Origin: Planctomycetota bacterium
GTDB taxonomy: Bacteria; Planctomycetota; Phycisphaerae; Sedimentisphaerales; Anaerohalosphaeraceae
Direction: 5' to 3'
Length of the DNA stretch: 5,354 bases
Assembly: GCA_030637065.1 (NCBI GenBank)
Contig: DAOVVQ010000264.1
Coordinates: 1-5,354, forward strand
The notes beneath the pieces were generated by a model, which was not told the origin of the DNA, did no database searches, and was given only the letters and a program-made list of their open reading frames with translations. Positions 1-5,133 of the stretch are shown piece after piece (the stretch's first letter is position 1; each line of letters opens with the position of its first letter). The position numbers and the translations under genes are program-made.

Positions 1-1192
1 ACTGATGATACGCGCTGCCATCGTCGAACTGGGTTGCCGAGATATCGAGTATCCGCTGTTTCGCCCGCTCGGGCACCTGGTGAACAAAGCCGATCAGGTC
101 CTGGTTGGAATCGCGAAAACCCATCCCCCGGCCAATGCCGCTCTCGAAATAGGAAGCACTCCGCGACATATTAAACGTAACCATACACTGGTACTGGTTC
201 CATATATTGACCATCCTGTCCAGATTTTCATCGTGGCTTTGGACACGATAGACCGACAAAAGCCCGTCCCAGTACGCCTTTAATTGCCCTAATGCCTTTT
301 CGACCTTCTGGGGAGTCGCAAAACTTTCGATCATCTCTTTGGCTTTGCCCTTGTTAATAACCCCAGCCGATTGCCATTTCTCCTCTTCGGCATTTTCAAT
401 ATAACCCAGAACAAACACCAGCTCCTTTTCTTCGCCGCCTTCAAGGGTAATATCCAGACAATGAGAGGCGATCGGCGACCAGCCATGCGCCTCGGAATTC
501 TTCGATCGATTATCAAAAACAACATCCGGGCGATCCAGCCCGTTATAGGTGCCGAGAAACGCCTCCCTGTCCGTATCGAAACCGGAAATCTCCGAATTAA
601 CGGAATAAAACGCGTAATGATCGCGGCGCTCTTTATATTCGGTCTTGTGATAGAGCGCCGAGCCGTCGATCTCAACTTCACCCGTGGAAAAATTCCGCTG
701 AAAATTAGTCATATCATCCAGGGCATTCCACAGGCACCACTCGACAAACGAGTACAGCTTAAAGCTCCTGGCCTTGTCGGAATTATTCTTTAGAGTCAGC
801 TTCTGAACTTCACAGCTAAACCCCAGCGGGACAAAATAAAGAACCTCCGCCGACAAACCGTTCTTTTCGCCCCTGATCCTCGAATAACCCAAACCGTGTC
901 GACATTGGTACGAATCCAGATCCGCCTTCACCGGCTGCCATCCGGGATTCCAAACTTGGCCATCTTCATGGATGTAGAAATATTTTCCGTTAGAATCCAG
1001 CGGTATATTATTGTACCGATACCGGGTGATCCGGCGAAGCCGCGCATCCTTATAAAAGCTATACCCCCCAGCCGAATTCGAGATTATAGAAAAGAACTCC
1101 TCATTCCCAAGATAATTGATCCACGGATAAGGCGTCTGAGGAGTCTCGATTACATATTCCCTGCTGGAATCGTCAAAATAGCCAAATTTCAC
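1..1192 (-). CDS. GH94 cellobiose phosphorylase, N-terminal half (partial, runs off left edge)
   Basis: This minus-strand frame is open for 397 codons from a GTG at 1192-1190 to the window edge, without a stop. Family members split cellobiose with phosphate into glucose 1-phosphate and glucose in the cytoplasm. The N-terminus has the GH94 pattern: FGYFDD near residue 3, TPYPWINYLGN near 20-30, GGYSFYKDARLRRITRYRYNN near 44-64, then YQCRHGLGY. Further in, GRGMGFRDSNQDL places R355 and D361 where the family binds sugar in subsite -1, and the visible part ends in DDGSAYHQ. The catalytic acid Asp of the family lies beyond the edge; full proteins are about 800 residues. A Shine-Dalgarno-like AGGGA (1203-1199) lies six bases before the GTG, and homology begins at residue 2, which fixes the start. 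Cellodextrin or another beta-glucoside phosphorylase is the main alternative. The gene diverges from the trp unit. Confidence 0.93.
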   Translation of the reverse strand, partial: MKFGYFDDSSREYVIETPQTPYPWINYLGNEEFFSIISNSAGGYSFYKDARLRRITRYRYNNIPLDSNGKYFYIHEDGQVWNPGWQPVKADLDSYQCRHGLGYSRIRGEKNGLSAEVLYFVPLGFSCEVQKLTLKNNSDKARSFKLYSFVEWCLWNALDDMTNFQRNFSTGEVEIDGSALYHKTEYKERRDHYAFYSVNSEISGFDTDREAFLGTYNGLDRPDVVFDNRSKNSEAHGWSPIASHCLDITLEGGEEKELVFVLGYIENAEEEKWQSAGVINKGKAKEMIESFATPQKVEKALGQLKAYWDGLLSVYRVQSHDENLDRMVNIWNQYQCMVTFNMSRSASYFESGIGRGMGFRDSNQDLIGFVHQVPERAKQRILDISATQFDDGSAYHQ

Positions 1193-1247
1193 AATACTTC
1201 CCTCTCTATCATTCGATTACATAACCCATTATTCGATCAATTTGTAG

Positions 1248-1276
1248 ATTATAGGGTTAAAGCATGACCACGTAAA
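1248..1276 (-). promoter_or_regulatory. Putative sigma-70 promoter of the GH94 gene
   Basis: On the minus strand a perfect -10 TATAAT (1253-1248) is preceded by a 17-base spacer and a weaker -35 TTTACG (1276-1271, four of six matches). Transcription would begin near 1241, leaving a leader of about 50 bases before the GTG. Spacing and position fit well; there is no experimental support. Confidence 0.6.
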
Positions 1277-1289
1277 CGCCATTTTTTTC

Positions 1290-1318
1290 TTGACAAACAA
1301 GCGATGATATTGTCTAAT
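1290..1318 (+). promoter_or_regulatory. Putative sigma-70 promoter of the trpL-trpE-trpG unit
   Basis: A perfect -35 TTGACA (1290-1295), a 17-base spacer and a -10 TCTAAT (1313-1318, one mismatch to consensus) form the best promoter in the window. Transcription should begin at about 1324-1326, only a few bases before the trpL ATG at 1329. Its -35 lies 14 bases from the -35 of the divergent GH94 promoter, so a regulator bound here could affect both. Confidence 0.75.
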
Positions 1319-1330
1319 GTCACGTGATAT
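1317..1330. promoter_or_regulatory. Palindrome at the trp transcription start, possible operator
   Basis: The perfect palindrome TCACGTGA (1320-1327) extends to ATgTCACGTGAtAT with one mismatched pair. It overlaps the expected start of transcription and the end of the -10, where a repressor site would be expected. It does not resemble the E. coli TrpR operator core (CTAGTTAACTAG), so the cognate regulator, if any, is unknown. An 8-bp palindrome can also occur by chance. Confidence 0.3.
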
Positions 1331-1385
1331 GAATGATATTTATTGCAAAAACGCTGTTAATTGGTGGCGACTTGTCTTGAAATAG
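1329..1385 (+). CDS. trpL: trp operon leader peptide with tandem Trp codons
   Basis: A short frame encodes MNDIYCKNAVNWWRLVLK and stops at TAG 1383-1385. Two adjacent TGG codons (1362-1367) lie seven codons before the stop, as in the enteric trp leader, whose peptide contains GWWRTS. The bases around them (TTGGTGGCG-ACTT) are nearly those of the E. coli leader. Leader peptides of this type are not needed as products; the ribosome translating them senses the supply of charged tRNA-Trp and sets the fold of the downstream RNA. The frame lies just after a strong promoter and just before a strong terminator, upstream of trpE, so the assignment rests on sequence and context together. No Shine-Dalgarno sequence precedes the ATG, and the predicted transcript starts only about 3-5 bases upstream, so initiation would be leaderless or nearly so. 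Confidence 0.87.
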   Translation: MNDIYCKNAVNWWRLVLK

Positions 1386-1463
1386 GCAGGCGGCAGCGCT
1401 CTCTTTGCACTTACTTTTCGATCCTTAATCGCAGCCTGTACTTACACGGGCTGCGATTTTTTT
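1345..1463 (+). promoter_or_regulatory. trp attenuator (ribosome-mediated, mutually exclusive hairpins)
   Basis: Three alternative pairings can be drawn by eye. Hairpin 1:2 pairs CTTGTCT (1371-1377) with AGGCAGG (1384-1390, using G-U pairs), with outer stems CGCTG/CAGCG (1352-1356 with 1394-1398) and GCAAA/TTTGC (1345-1349 with 1404-1408). Antiterminator 2:3 can pair ATAGGC (1382-1387) with GCCTGT (1434-1439) and continue with a mismatch and a bulge through 1389-1393 against 1429-1432. Terminator 3:4 is 1427-1458. A ribosome stalled at the Trp codons (1362-1367) would cover segment 1 and free segment 2, favouring read-through into trpE. With ample charged tRNA-Trp, 1:2 and then 3:4 would form and transcription would stop. 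The architecture is that of the enteric trp leader; the pairings were not energy-minimised. Confidence 0.83.
1427..1463 (+). terminator. Intrinsic terminator of the trp attenuator
   Basis: Arms AATCGCAGCC (1427-1436) and GGCTGCGATT (1449-1458) pair perfectly over 10 bp, and a T run spans 1457-1463. Inside the loop, TGT and ACA may add pairs. Placed between the leader peptide and trpE with no full gene before it, it works as an attenuator and not as an operon end. Confidence 0.92.
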
Positions 1464-1502
1464 ATTGCATTAAGCCCAATCCAAAAATAACATACTGGGA
1501 CA

Positions 1503-1536
1503 GATTAGACGGGATTAACAGGATTTACAGGGATTC
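1503..1536. repeat. Imperfect 9-10 bp tandem repeat (GGATTWACA type)
   Basis: Successive units AGATTAGACG, GGATTAACA, GGATTTACA and GGGATT follow one another, with unit length about 9-10 bases. The block lies between the attenuator terminator and the heptamer array, and is followed by a direct duplication of GGCCACT (1538-1551). It does not look coding. Similar AGGATT-rich intergenic repeats are familiar from environmental genomes, but no specific family is assigned here. Confidence 0.6.
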
Positions 1537-1571
1537 CGGCCACTGGCCACTGAATATTGAGCGCAGCGAAA

Positions 1572-1587
1572 TCCCGATTTATCGGGA
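1572..1587. repeat. Short perfect inverted repeat before the heptamer array
   Basis: TCCCGAT (1572-1578) and ATCGGGA (1581-1587) are perfect inverted copies separated by two bases. The last base is the first base of the heptamer array. As RNA it would form a small hairpin in the trpE leader, but there is no T run, so a terminator role is unlikely. It may belong to the same repeat element as the array. Confidence 0.5.
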
Positions 1588-1646
1588 CTGAATACTGAAT
1601 ACTGGATACTGAATACTGAATACTGGATACTGAATACTGGATACTG
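1587..1646. repeat. Heptamer tandem array, (ACTGRAT) x 8.6, abutting trpE
   Basis: Eight perfect seven-base units ACTGRAT plus a final ACTG run without interruption. The variable fifth base reads A,A,G,A,A,G,A,G, giving a 21-base higher-order period (two ACTGAAT then one ACTGGAT) in the first six units. The array ends six bases before the trpE ATG. It lies in the untranslated leader between attenuator and trpE, where a ribosome binding site is expected. Heptamer tandem repeats with one variable base are known in cyanobacteria (STRR sequences), but this unit differs and no relationship is claimed. Confidence 0.95.
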
Positions 1647-1652
1647 TTTTAG

Positions 1653-3248
1653 ATGGACAAATATATCGAACAAATAAAGTCGGGCAAAGCCGGCCAGATA
1701 ATCCCCGTCGTTCGCGACATCGGGATCGGCTGTCCCGTCGAGTATTTCGCCAGGCTGTCGGATTACGGTCGCAAGCAGGATTCGTGCCTGTTTGAGTCCC
1801 GCGAGCACCTGGAAAAGGACGCCGGCACGCTAACCTTCGGCACAGCCGACCCTGCCCTCTATCTCACCGGTACCGGTGCCGAGTTCACCATTAAGGCCCT
1901 CTCAGCCACCGGAAAGCGGATGCTCCGGTTCCTGGCGGCTGATAAAGCCCGATTTTCGTTCTGCCAGGCGGTCAATTTCGCCGATGACGAGATTTCCGGC
2001 ACGCTGAGCCAGTCCGACGAGATGGTTGACGAGGAGGCACGCCTGAAAACCGTCAACCAGATGGACGTCCTTCGGGCTGTCGCGTTCGCCTTTGAGCTTG
2101 CCAGCCAGCCCTTCCGCGTGACCTGCGGCCTGTTGGGAGCCCTCAGTTACGACTTTATCGACCAGTTCGAGCAACTCGACGCCAACGAGAGCGACATACT
2201 CGGCAACCCGGACTACGAGGTCTACTTTGCTGACAATATCTTCCTCATGGACCACCAGACCGGCCAGGGCCACATCGTCGTCAATGTAATGATCACCGAC
2301 GACGACCGCGAGTCGATCATAGCCGATGCCGAGGCCTGCTTTGCGAGCTATTATGCCGCCTTAGAGCAGCCAATGCCCCAGCCGCGCTGCTTCGATGGCC
2401 AGCTCATCCCGGCTGGGACGGACACCGACCAGCCCGAGTACGAAAAAATGGTCCGGACCGCCAAAGACCATATCATAGAAGGCGACATCTTCCAGGTAGT
2501 CCTGAGCCGAACGATCACCGAGCCCTGCAAAGATGAGCCCCTCGACGTCTACCGGCGGCTAAGGGAACTGAACCCCTCGCCATACATGTTCTACCTCAAC
2601 ACCCAAAACACGATCTTAACCGGTGCCAGCCCCGAACTGAACCTGAAGGTCAGCGGAACCGAGGGGCGGGTTGTCGAGATCCGTCCGATCGCCGGAACCA
2701 AGCCGCGAGGAAGGGTAAACGGCAAGATCGACCCCGACTCCGACGCCAGATACGAAGCCGAGCTAAAACTCGACCGTAAGGAACTCGCCGAACACATGAT
2801 GCTCGTAGACCTGGCAAGAAACGACATAGCCAGAGTAGCAGCGCCCGGCTCGCGGATCGTAAACGAAATGCTGATTGCAGAAAAATACGAGTCTGTCATG
2901 CATTTAGTTTCCAACGTTAAGGGTCAGCTTCGCGGGGATCTCGATGCTTTGAGCGCTTATCTCGCTACCATGAATATGGGTACGCTTACCGGTGCTCCCA
3001 AGATCGAGGCGATGAAGATCATTCGGCGGCTTGAGAAGAATAAACGCGGCTATTACGGCGGGGCGGTGATGTATCTTACCGTCGACGGCCAGTTCGACAG
3101 TTGTATTACGATCCGCAGTATTCAGTTGCGGGGCGGTGTCGCGTATATCAGGGCCGGCGCCGGAATAGTGCACGACAGCGTGCCGACGACGGAATTTGAG
3201 GAAACGGACCACAAAGCGGGCTCTTGCCTGCGGGCGATCAGAGGCTAA
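1653..3248 (+). CDS. trpE: Anthranilate synthase component I
   Basis: TrpE converts chorismate to anthranilate using ammonia from TrpG, the committed step of tryptophan synthesis. At 531 residues it has normal length. The N-terminal domain shows IIPVVRDI...PVEYFARL and E48-S49, matching the tryptophan-binding LES element. The C-terminal chorismate-binding domain has NPSPYMF (307-313), GASPE, PIAGTKPRG, HMMLVDLARND, the catalytic-region H417 in VMHLVS, NMGTLTGAPK (441-450), YGGAV and C484 in DSCITIRS. M312, H417 and C484 share one offset from enteric M293, H398 and C465, so feedback inhibition by Trp is expected. This pattern separates it from PabB and isochorismate synthase. An in-frame TAG ends directly before the ATG, so this is the earliest start. 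No good Shine-Dalgarno site is present; a GGA in the last full heptamer is eleven bases upstream. Codon choice changes abruptly near 2892. Confidence 0.97.
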   Translation: MDKYIEQIKSGKAGQIIPVVRDIGIGCPVEYFARLSDYGRKQDSCLFESREHLEKDAGTLTFGTADPALYLTGTGAEFTIKALSATGKRMLRFLAADKARFSFCQAVNFADDEISGTLSQSDEMVDEEARLKTVNQMDVLRAVAFAFELASQPFRVTCGLLGALSYDFIDQFEQLDANESDILGNPDYEVYFADNIFLMDHQTGQGHIVVNVMITDDDRESIIADAEACFASYYAALEQPMPQPRCFDGQLIPAGTDTDQPEYEKMVRTAKDHIIEGDIFQVVLSRTITEPCKDEPLDVYRRLRELNPSPYMFYLNTQNTILTGASPELNLKVSGTEGRVVEIRPIAGTKPRGRVNGKIDPDSDARYEAELKLDRKELAEHMMLVDLARNDIARVAAPGSRIVNEMLIAEKYESVMHLVSNVKGQLRGDLDALSAYLATMNMGTLTGAPKIEAMKIIRRLEKNKRGYYGGAVMYLTVDGQFDSCITIRSIQLRGGVAYIRAGAGIVHDSVPTTEFEETDHKAGSCLRAIRG

Positions 3249-3286
3249 TGGCGGCGATTTAAGGTCAATAGTGGCAGGGGAATCCT

Positions 3287-3892
3287 ATGGGAACTGTTAG
3301 AGTATTATTCATAGACAATTTTGATTCGTTTACTTATAACCTCGTCGACGAGTTCGGTAAGCGTGACTGCCCGACGAAGGTTTATCGCGCCGATACTCCG
3401 CTTGATGAGCTTAAGAAGGTCGCCGATGAGTTCGGAGCCCAGCTTGTGGTGATCTCGCCCGGACCCGGTACGCCGGATAAGGCCGGGGTTTCGTTAGCCG
3501 CGATCGACTACTTTAAGGATAAGGTCCCGCTTTTCGGCGTTTGCCTGGGTCATCAGTCGGTCGTGCAGTATTTCGGCGGCACGGTCGGTCACGCCCCGGC
3601 TGTGATGCACGGCAAGGGCTCGCGGGTAACGCATACCGGCAAGGGCGTTTTTGCCGGGCTGGAGAACCCCTTGCAGGCAGGCCGCTATCACAGCCTTTGC
3701 GCCGATTCGACGCTGCCGGACTGCCTCGAAGAGACAGCCGAGTTCGAGGGCATCATAATGGGCGTCCAGCATAAGAGCCTGCCTGTTTATGGTGTGCAGT
3801 TTCATCCGGAGAGTATCCTGACGCCGACGGGCGGGAAGGTGATCGAGAATATGATACGGATCGCCAGTGAGGGTGTTGGCGAGCGAGTTTGA
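3287..3892 (+). CDS. trpG: Anthranilate synthase component II (glutamine amidotransferase)
   Basis: TrpG hydrolyses glutamine and passes ammonia to TrpE. It is a class I amidotransferase of 201 residues, the usual length for the unfused form. It opens with LFIDNFDSFTYNL, followed by VVISPGPGTPDKAG, the nucleophile C86 in GVCLGHQ, the HGKGS element near residue 107, GRYHSL, and H173 and E175 in QFHPESILT, completing the Cys-His-Glu triad. AGGGG (3276-3280) sits six bases before the ATG. The gene follows trpE by 38 bases, and no terminator separates them, so they should be cotranscribed. The PabA of folate synthesis has the same fold and cannot be fully excluded; many bacteria use one protein for both. 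The trpE neighbour and the trp attenuator favour TrpG, possibly amphibolic. Confidence 0.95.
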   Translation: MGTVRVLFIDNFDSFTYNLVDEFGKRDCPTKVYRADTPLDELKKVADEFGAQLVVISPGPGTPDKAGVSLAAIDYFKDKVPLFGVCLGHQSVVQYFGGTVGHAPAVMHGKGSRVTHTGKGVFAGLENPLQAGRYHSLCADSTLPDCLEETAEFEGIIMGVQHKSLPVYGVQFHPESILTPTGGKVIENMIRIASEGVGERV

Positions 3893-3895
3893 AGC

Positions 3896-3906
3896 ATTCA
3901 GTATCC
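3896..3906 (-). repeat. Inverted 11-bp match to the trpE-upstream heptamer array
   Basis: ATTCAGTATCC is the exact reverse complement of GGATACTGAAT, a phase found inside the 1587-1646 array. It lies four bases after the trpG stop, so trpEG is bracketed by heptamer-type sequence in opposite orientations. It is short, and chance is possible. Confidence 0.4.
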
Positions 3907-3931
3907 TGTCGCCGATTTTTAGGGATTTCAA

Positions 3932-4783
3932 ATGGAGCATTCTGCAATTGAGACACGCCGGAGTACTTACAGAAAGTATGACGGTCTAACGCGACGCTGG
4001 TGGTTTTTTGTCGGCTTGATTTTGCTACAGTTCCTTCCTGTATTGACAACTAAGAATTTTAGTTTCGATGAGATGTACAAGATTGTCACTATGACTCTCA
4101 GCCGTGCTTTGTTCTTCTCATGCGGGCAAGTCTTTCCGGTGTTCCAGGGGGTCGCTGTTTCTGTTATTGTGCTGCTCATAGTATTTCGCGGCAAAGTCCG
4201 CATTGTCTTCGCTATTCACGCCGGGATCTCCTACCTGCTCTTTGTGATGCAAGTGACTGCGATAACGCCGAGATATGGTTTAAGCGTTATTCCTTCGGGC
4301 GTCATCATGTTCGGACTTGTGGCGGCAGCGTGGTTCTGGGAGGCATTTTCCGGTTTCAACGATTTCTCCGTGCAGAAACGACCTGTTTGGAAATATGGCG
4401 TCATAGCTGCGGCGGCAATTGCCTTCTGGATGCCCCTGGACTTGGCAACCTGCAGTCTCGATTTGGACCTTGGAAATTTCATTACGTCAGGTTCGGCTCT
4501 GACGTTTTGTATGATGACGCCCGTGTACCTGGCGGTGCTGATATTTTTCTATCCAATGGTCAATATTGTGGTGCTGCGTGTCACCAGCGCAGCAGGCATA
4601 ATCCTGGCCATCTACAATGTCCCCAAACTGTTTTGTTCTGACGTAATGTGGCTGGGCCTTCTTCACCTGCCGCTTTTTTTCCTGTCCGTCCTGGGCGTGA
4701 TTCTATCCATGAGACGCGATGCTAACCTACCTCGGAAAATAAGGTGTCAGGAACCTTATTTTCCCTTGGCTGAACAATTATAA
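3932..4783 (+). CDS. Polytopic inner-membrane protein of unknown function
   Basis: I do not recognise this 283-residue protein. After a basic, hydrophilic N-terminus (about 1-22) it has seven or eight hydrophobic segments, near residues 23-39, 63-85, 90-111, 117-139, 152-169, 189-208, 209-230 and 239-260. A soluble tail rich in Arg and Lys follows. There is no obvious signal peptide, Cys or His metal motif, ATP-binding motif or transporter signature. Tryptophan transport is conceivable from position alone but nothing in the sequence supports it. AGGGA (3921-3925) is six bases before the ATG, 39 bases after trpG, with no terminator between, so some cotranscription with trpEG is possible. Residues 268-278 are encoded by a perfect hairpin repeat (4734-4764), so the last 16 or so residues may be an acquired extension. 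Confidence 0.75.
   Translation: MEHSAIETRRSTYRKYDGLTRRWWFFVGLILLQFLPVLTTKNFSFDEMYKIVTMTLSRALFFSCGQVFPVFQGVAVSVIVLLIVFRGKVRIVFAIHAGISYLLFVMQVTAITPRYGLSVIPSGVIMFGLVAAAWFWEAFSGFNDFSVQKRPVWKYGVIAAAAIAFWMPLDLATCSLDLDLGNFITSGSALTFCMMTPVYLAVLIFFYPMVNIVVLRVTSAAGIILAIYNVPKLFCSDVMWLGLLHLPLFFLSVLGVILSMRRDANLPRKIRCQEPYFPLAEQL
4734..4764. repeat. REP-like hairpin element, copy 1 (inside 3' end of membrane gene)
   Basis: Perfect 12-bp arms GGAAAATAAGGT (4734-4745) and ACCTTATTTTCC (4753-4764) enclose GTCAGGA. The core AAGG-K-GTCAGGA-R-CCTT recurs at 5039-5055. The hairpin is read as codons 268-278 of the membrane gene. In mRNA it could stabilise the 3' end or weaken read-through; there is no T run after the stem. 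Confidence 0.8.
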
Positions 4784-4793
4784 GGAGCTACTA

Positions 4794-5030
4794 ATGCCAT
4801 ATGCTTTTTTCAAGGATCTTTGTCCTGAGTTAGCAGAAAGTGAAACCCGCACAATTACGGTACAGGATGAATTATCTCTTGGGCTTCCCGCAGGAGAATA
4901 TACCCTTCGTGAGATGTTCTGCAATGAGCGAAAATGTGACTGCCGCAGGGTGTTTTTTTATGTTGTCTCTTCACTGAAAAATGATGTGGAGGCGGTCATT
5001 GCCTATGGATGGGAAAGTCCGAAATTTTAA
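4794..5030 (+). CDS. Small cysteine-containing protein, probably C-terminally truncated
   Basis: This 78-residue soluble protein has no signal peptide or membrane segment. Its most telling part is residues 32-55, PAGEYTL-x-EMFC-x4-CDCRRVFF, with Cys at 43, 48 and 50 and a following RRVFF beta-strand-like stretch, then IAYGWES near the end. From memory this resembles uncharacterised proteins with GEY...EFYC...CDCRRV...GWES in various bacteria, some of which are longer and continue past GWES. Here a TAA comes three residues after GWES, and a repeat begins eight bases later, so truncation is plausible but unproven. A strong AAGGAG (4782-4787) overlaps the previous stop codon and lies six bases before the ATG. 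The gap to the membrane gene is ten bases, so the two are probably cotranscribed and translationally coupled. Metal binding by the Cys cluster is a guess. Confidence 0.75.
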   Translation: MPYAFFKDLCPELAESETRTITVQDELSLGLPAGEYTLREMFCNERKCDCRRVFFYVVSSLKNDVEAVIAYGWESPKF

Positions 5031-5038
5031 GGGAATTT

Positions 5039-5058
5039 AAGGGGTCAGGAGCCTTTTT
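5039..5058. repeat. REP-like element, copy 2
   Basis: AAGGGGTCAGGAGCCTTTTT matches copy 1 in its core AAGG-K-GTCAGGA-R-CCTT with two differences. It has only a four-base-pair AAGG/CCTT stem, but a run of five T follows, so it could act as a weak terminator after the small gene. It sits about 75 bases before the RAYT gene, the position typical of REP sequences next to their transposase. Confidence 0.65.
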
Positions 5059-5133
5059 GTTGATGATAAAAAAGTTATACGCTGCCTGGAAAACCTCCTC
5101 GCGGCCTAAAATCGGTCAGTTTGAGTAAGTTAT

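Noticed and set aside
5..793. Plus-strand open frames of 92 and 140 codons
   Set aside because: They lie antisense to the GH94 gene, whose minus-strand frame is uninterrupted and family-typical; they show no domain pattern and have no good ribosome binding sites.
896..1267. Plus-strand open frame of 123 codons
   Set aside because: It is antisense to the GH94 N-terminus and crosses its promoter; it is a shadow frame.
1325..1463. Independent small non-coding RNA between promoter and terminator
   Set aside because: The attenuated trp transcript would look exactly like this; the tandem Trp codons and position before trpE explain it better, although the released RNA could have a secondary role.
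1345..1463. T-box riboswitch or TRAP-type control of trpE
   Set aside because: No T-box AGGGTGGNACCGCG-like sequence and no series of spaced GAG/TAG triplets was seen; the leader peptide model accounts for the region.
1587..1646. CRISPR array
   Set aside because: The units are seven bases, contiguous and without spacers; no cas gene is present.
1587..1646. Phase-variable on/off switch of trpE by frame shifting
   Set aside because: The array is outside the coding sequence and a TAG directly precedes the ATG, so copy changes cannot shift the reading frame; only spacing or structure could change.
1515..1808. Minus-strand open frame with repeated QYSVFSI wording
   Set aside because: The repetition comes from translating the heptamer array, and the frame overlaps the real trpE start; it is not a gene.
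3494..4049. Minus-strand frames over trpG and the membrane gene start
   Set aside because: They oppose a well-conserved trpG and lack family features.
4120..4641. Plus-strand frame of 173 codons in another phase of the membrane gene
   Set aside because: The competing frame has a good ribosome binding site and a clear pattern of membrane segments; this one has neither.
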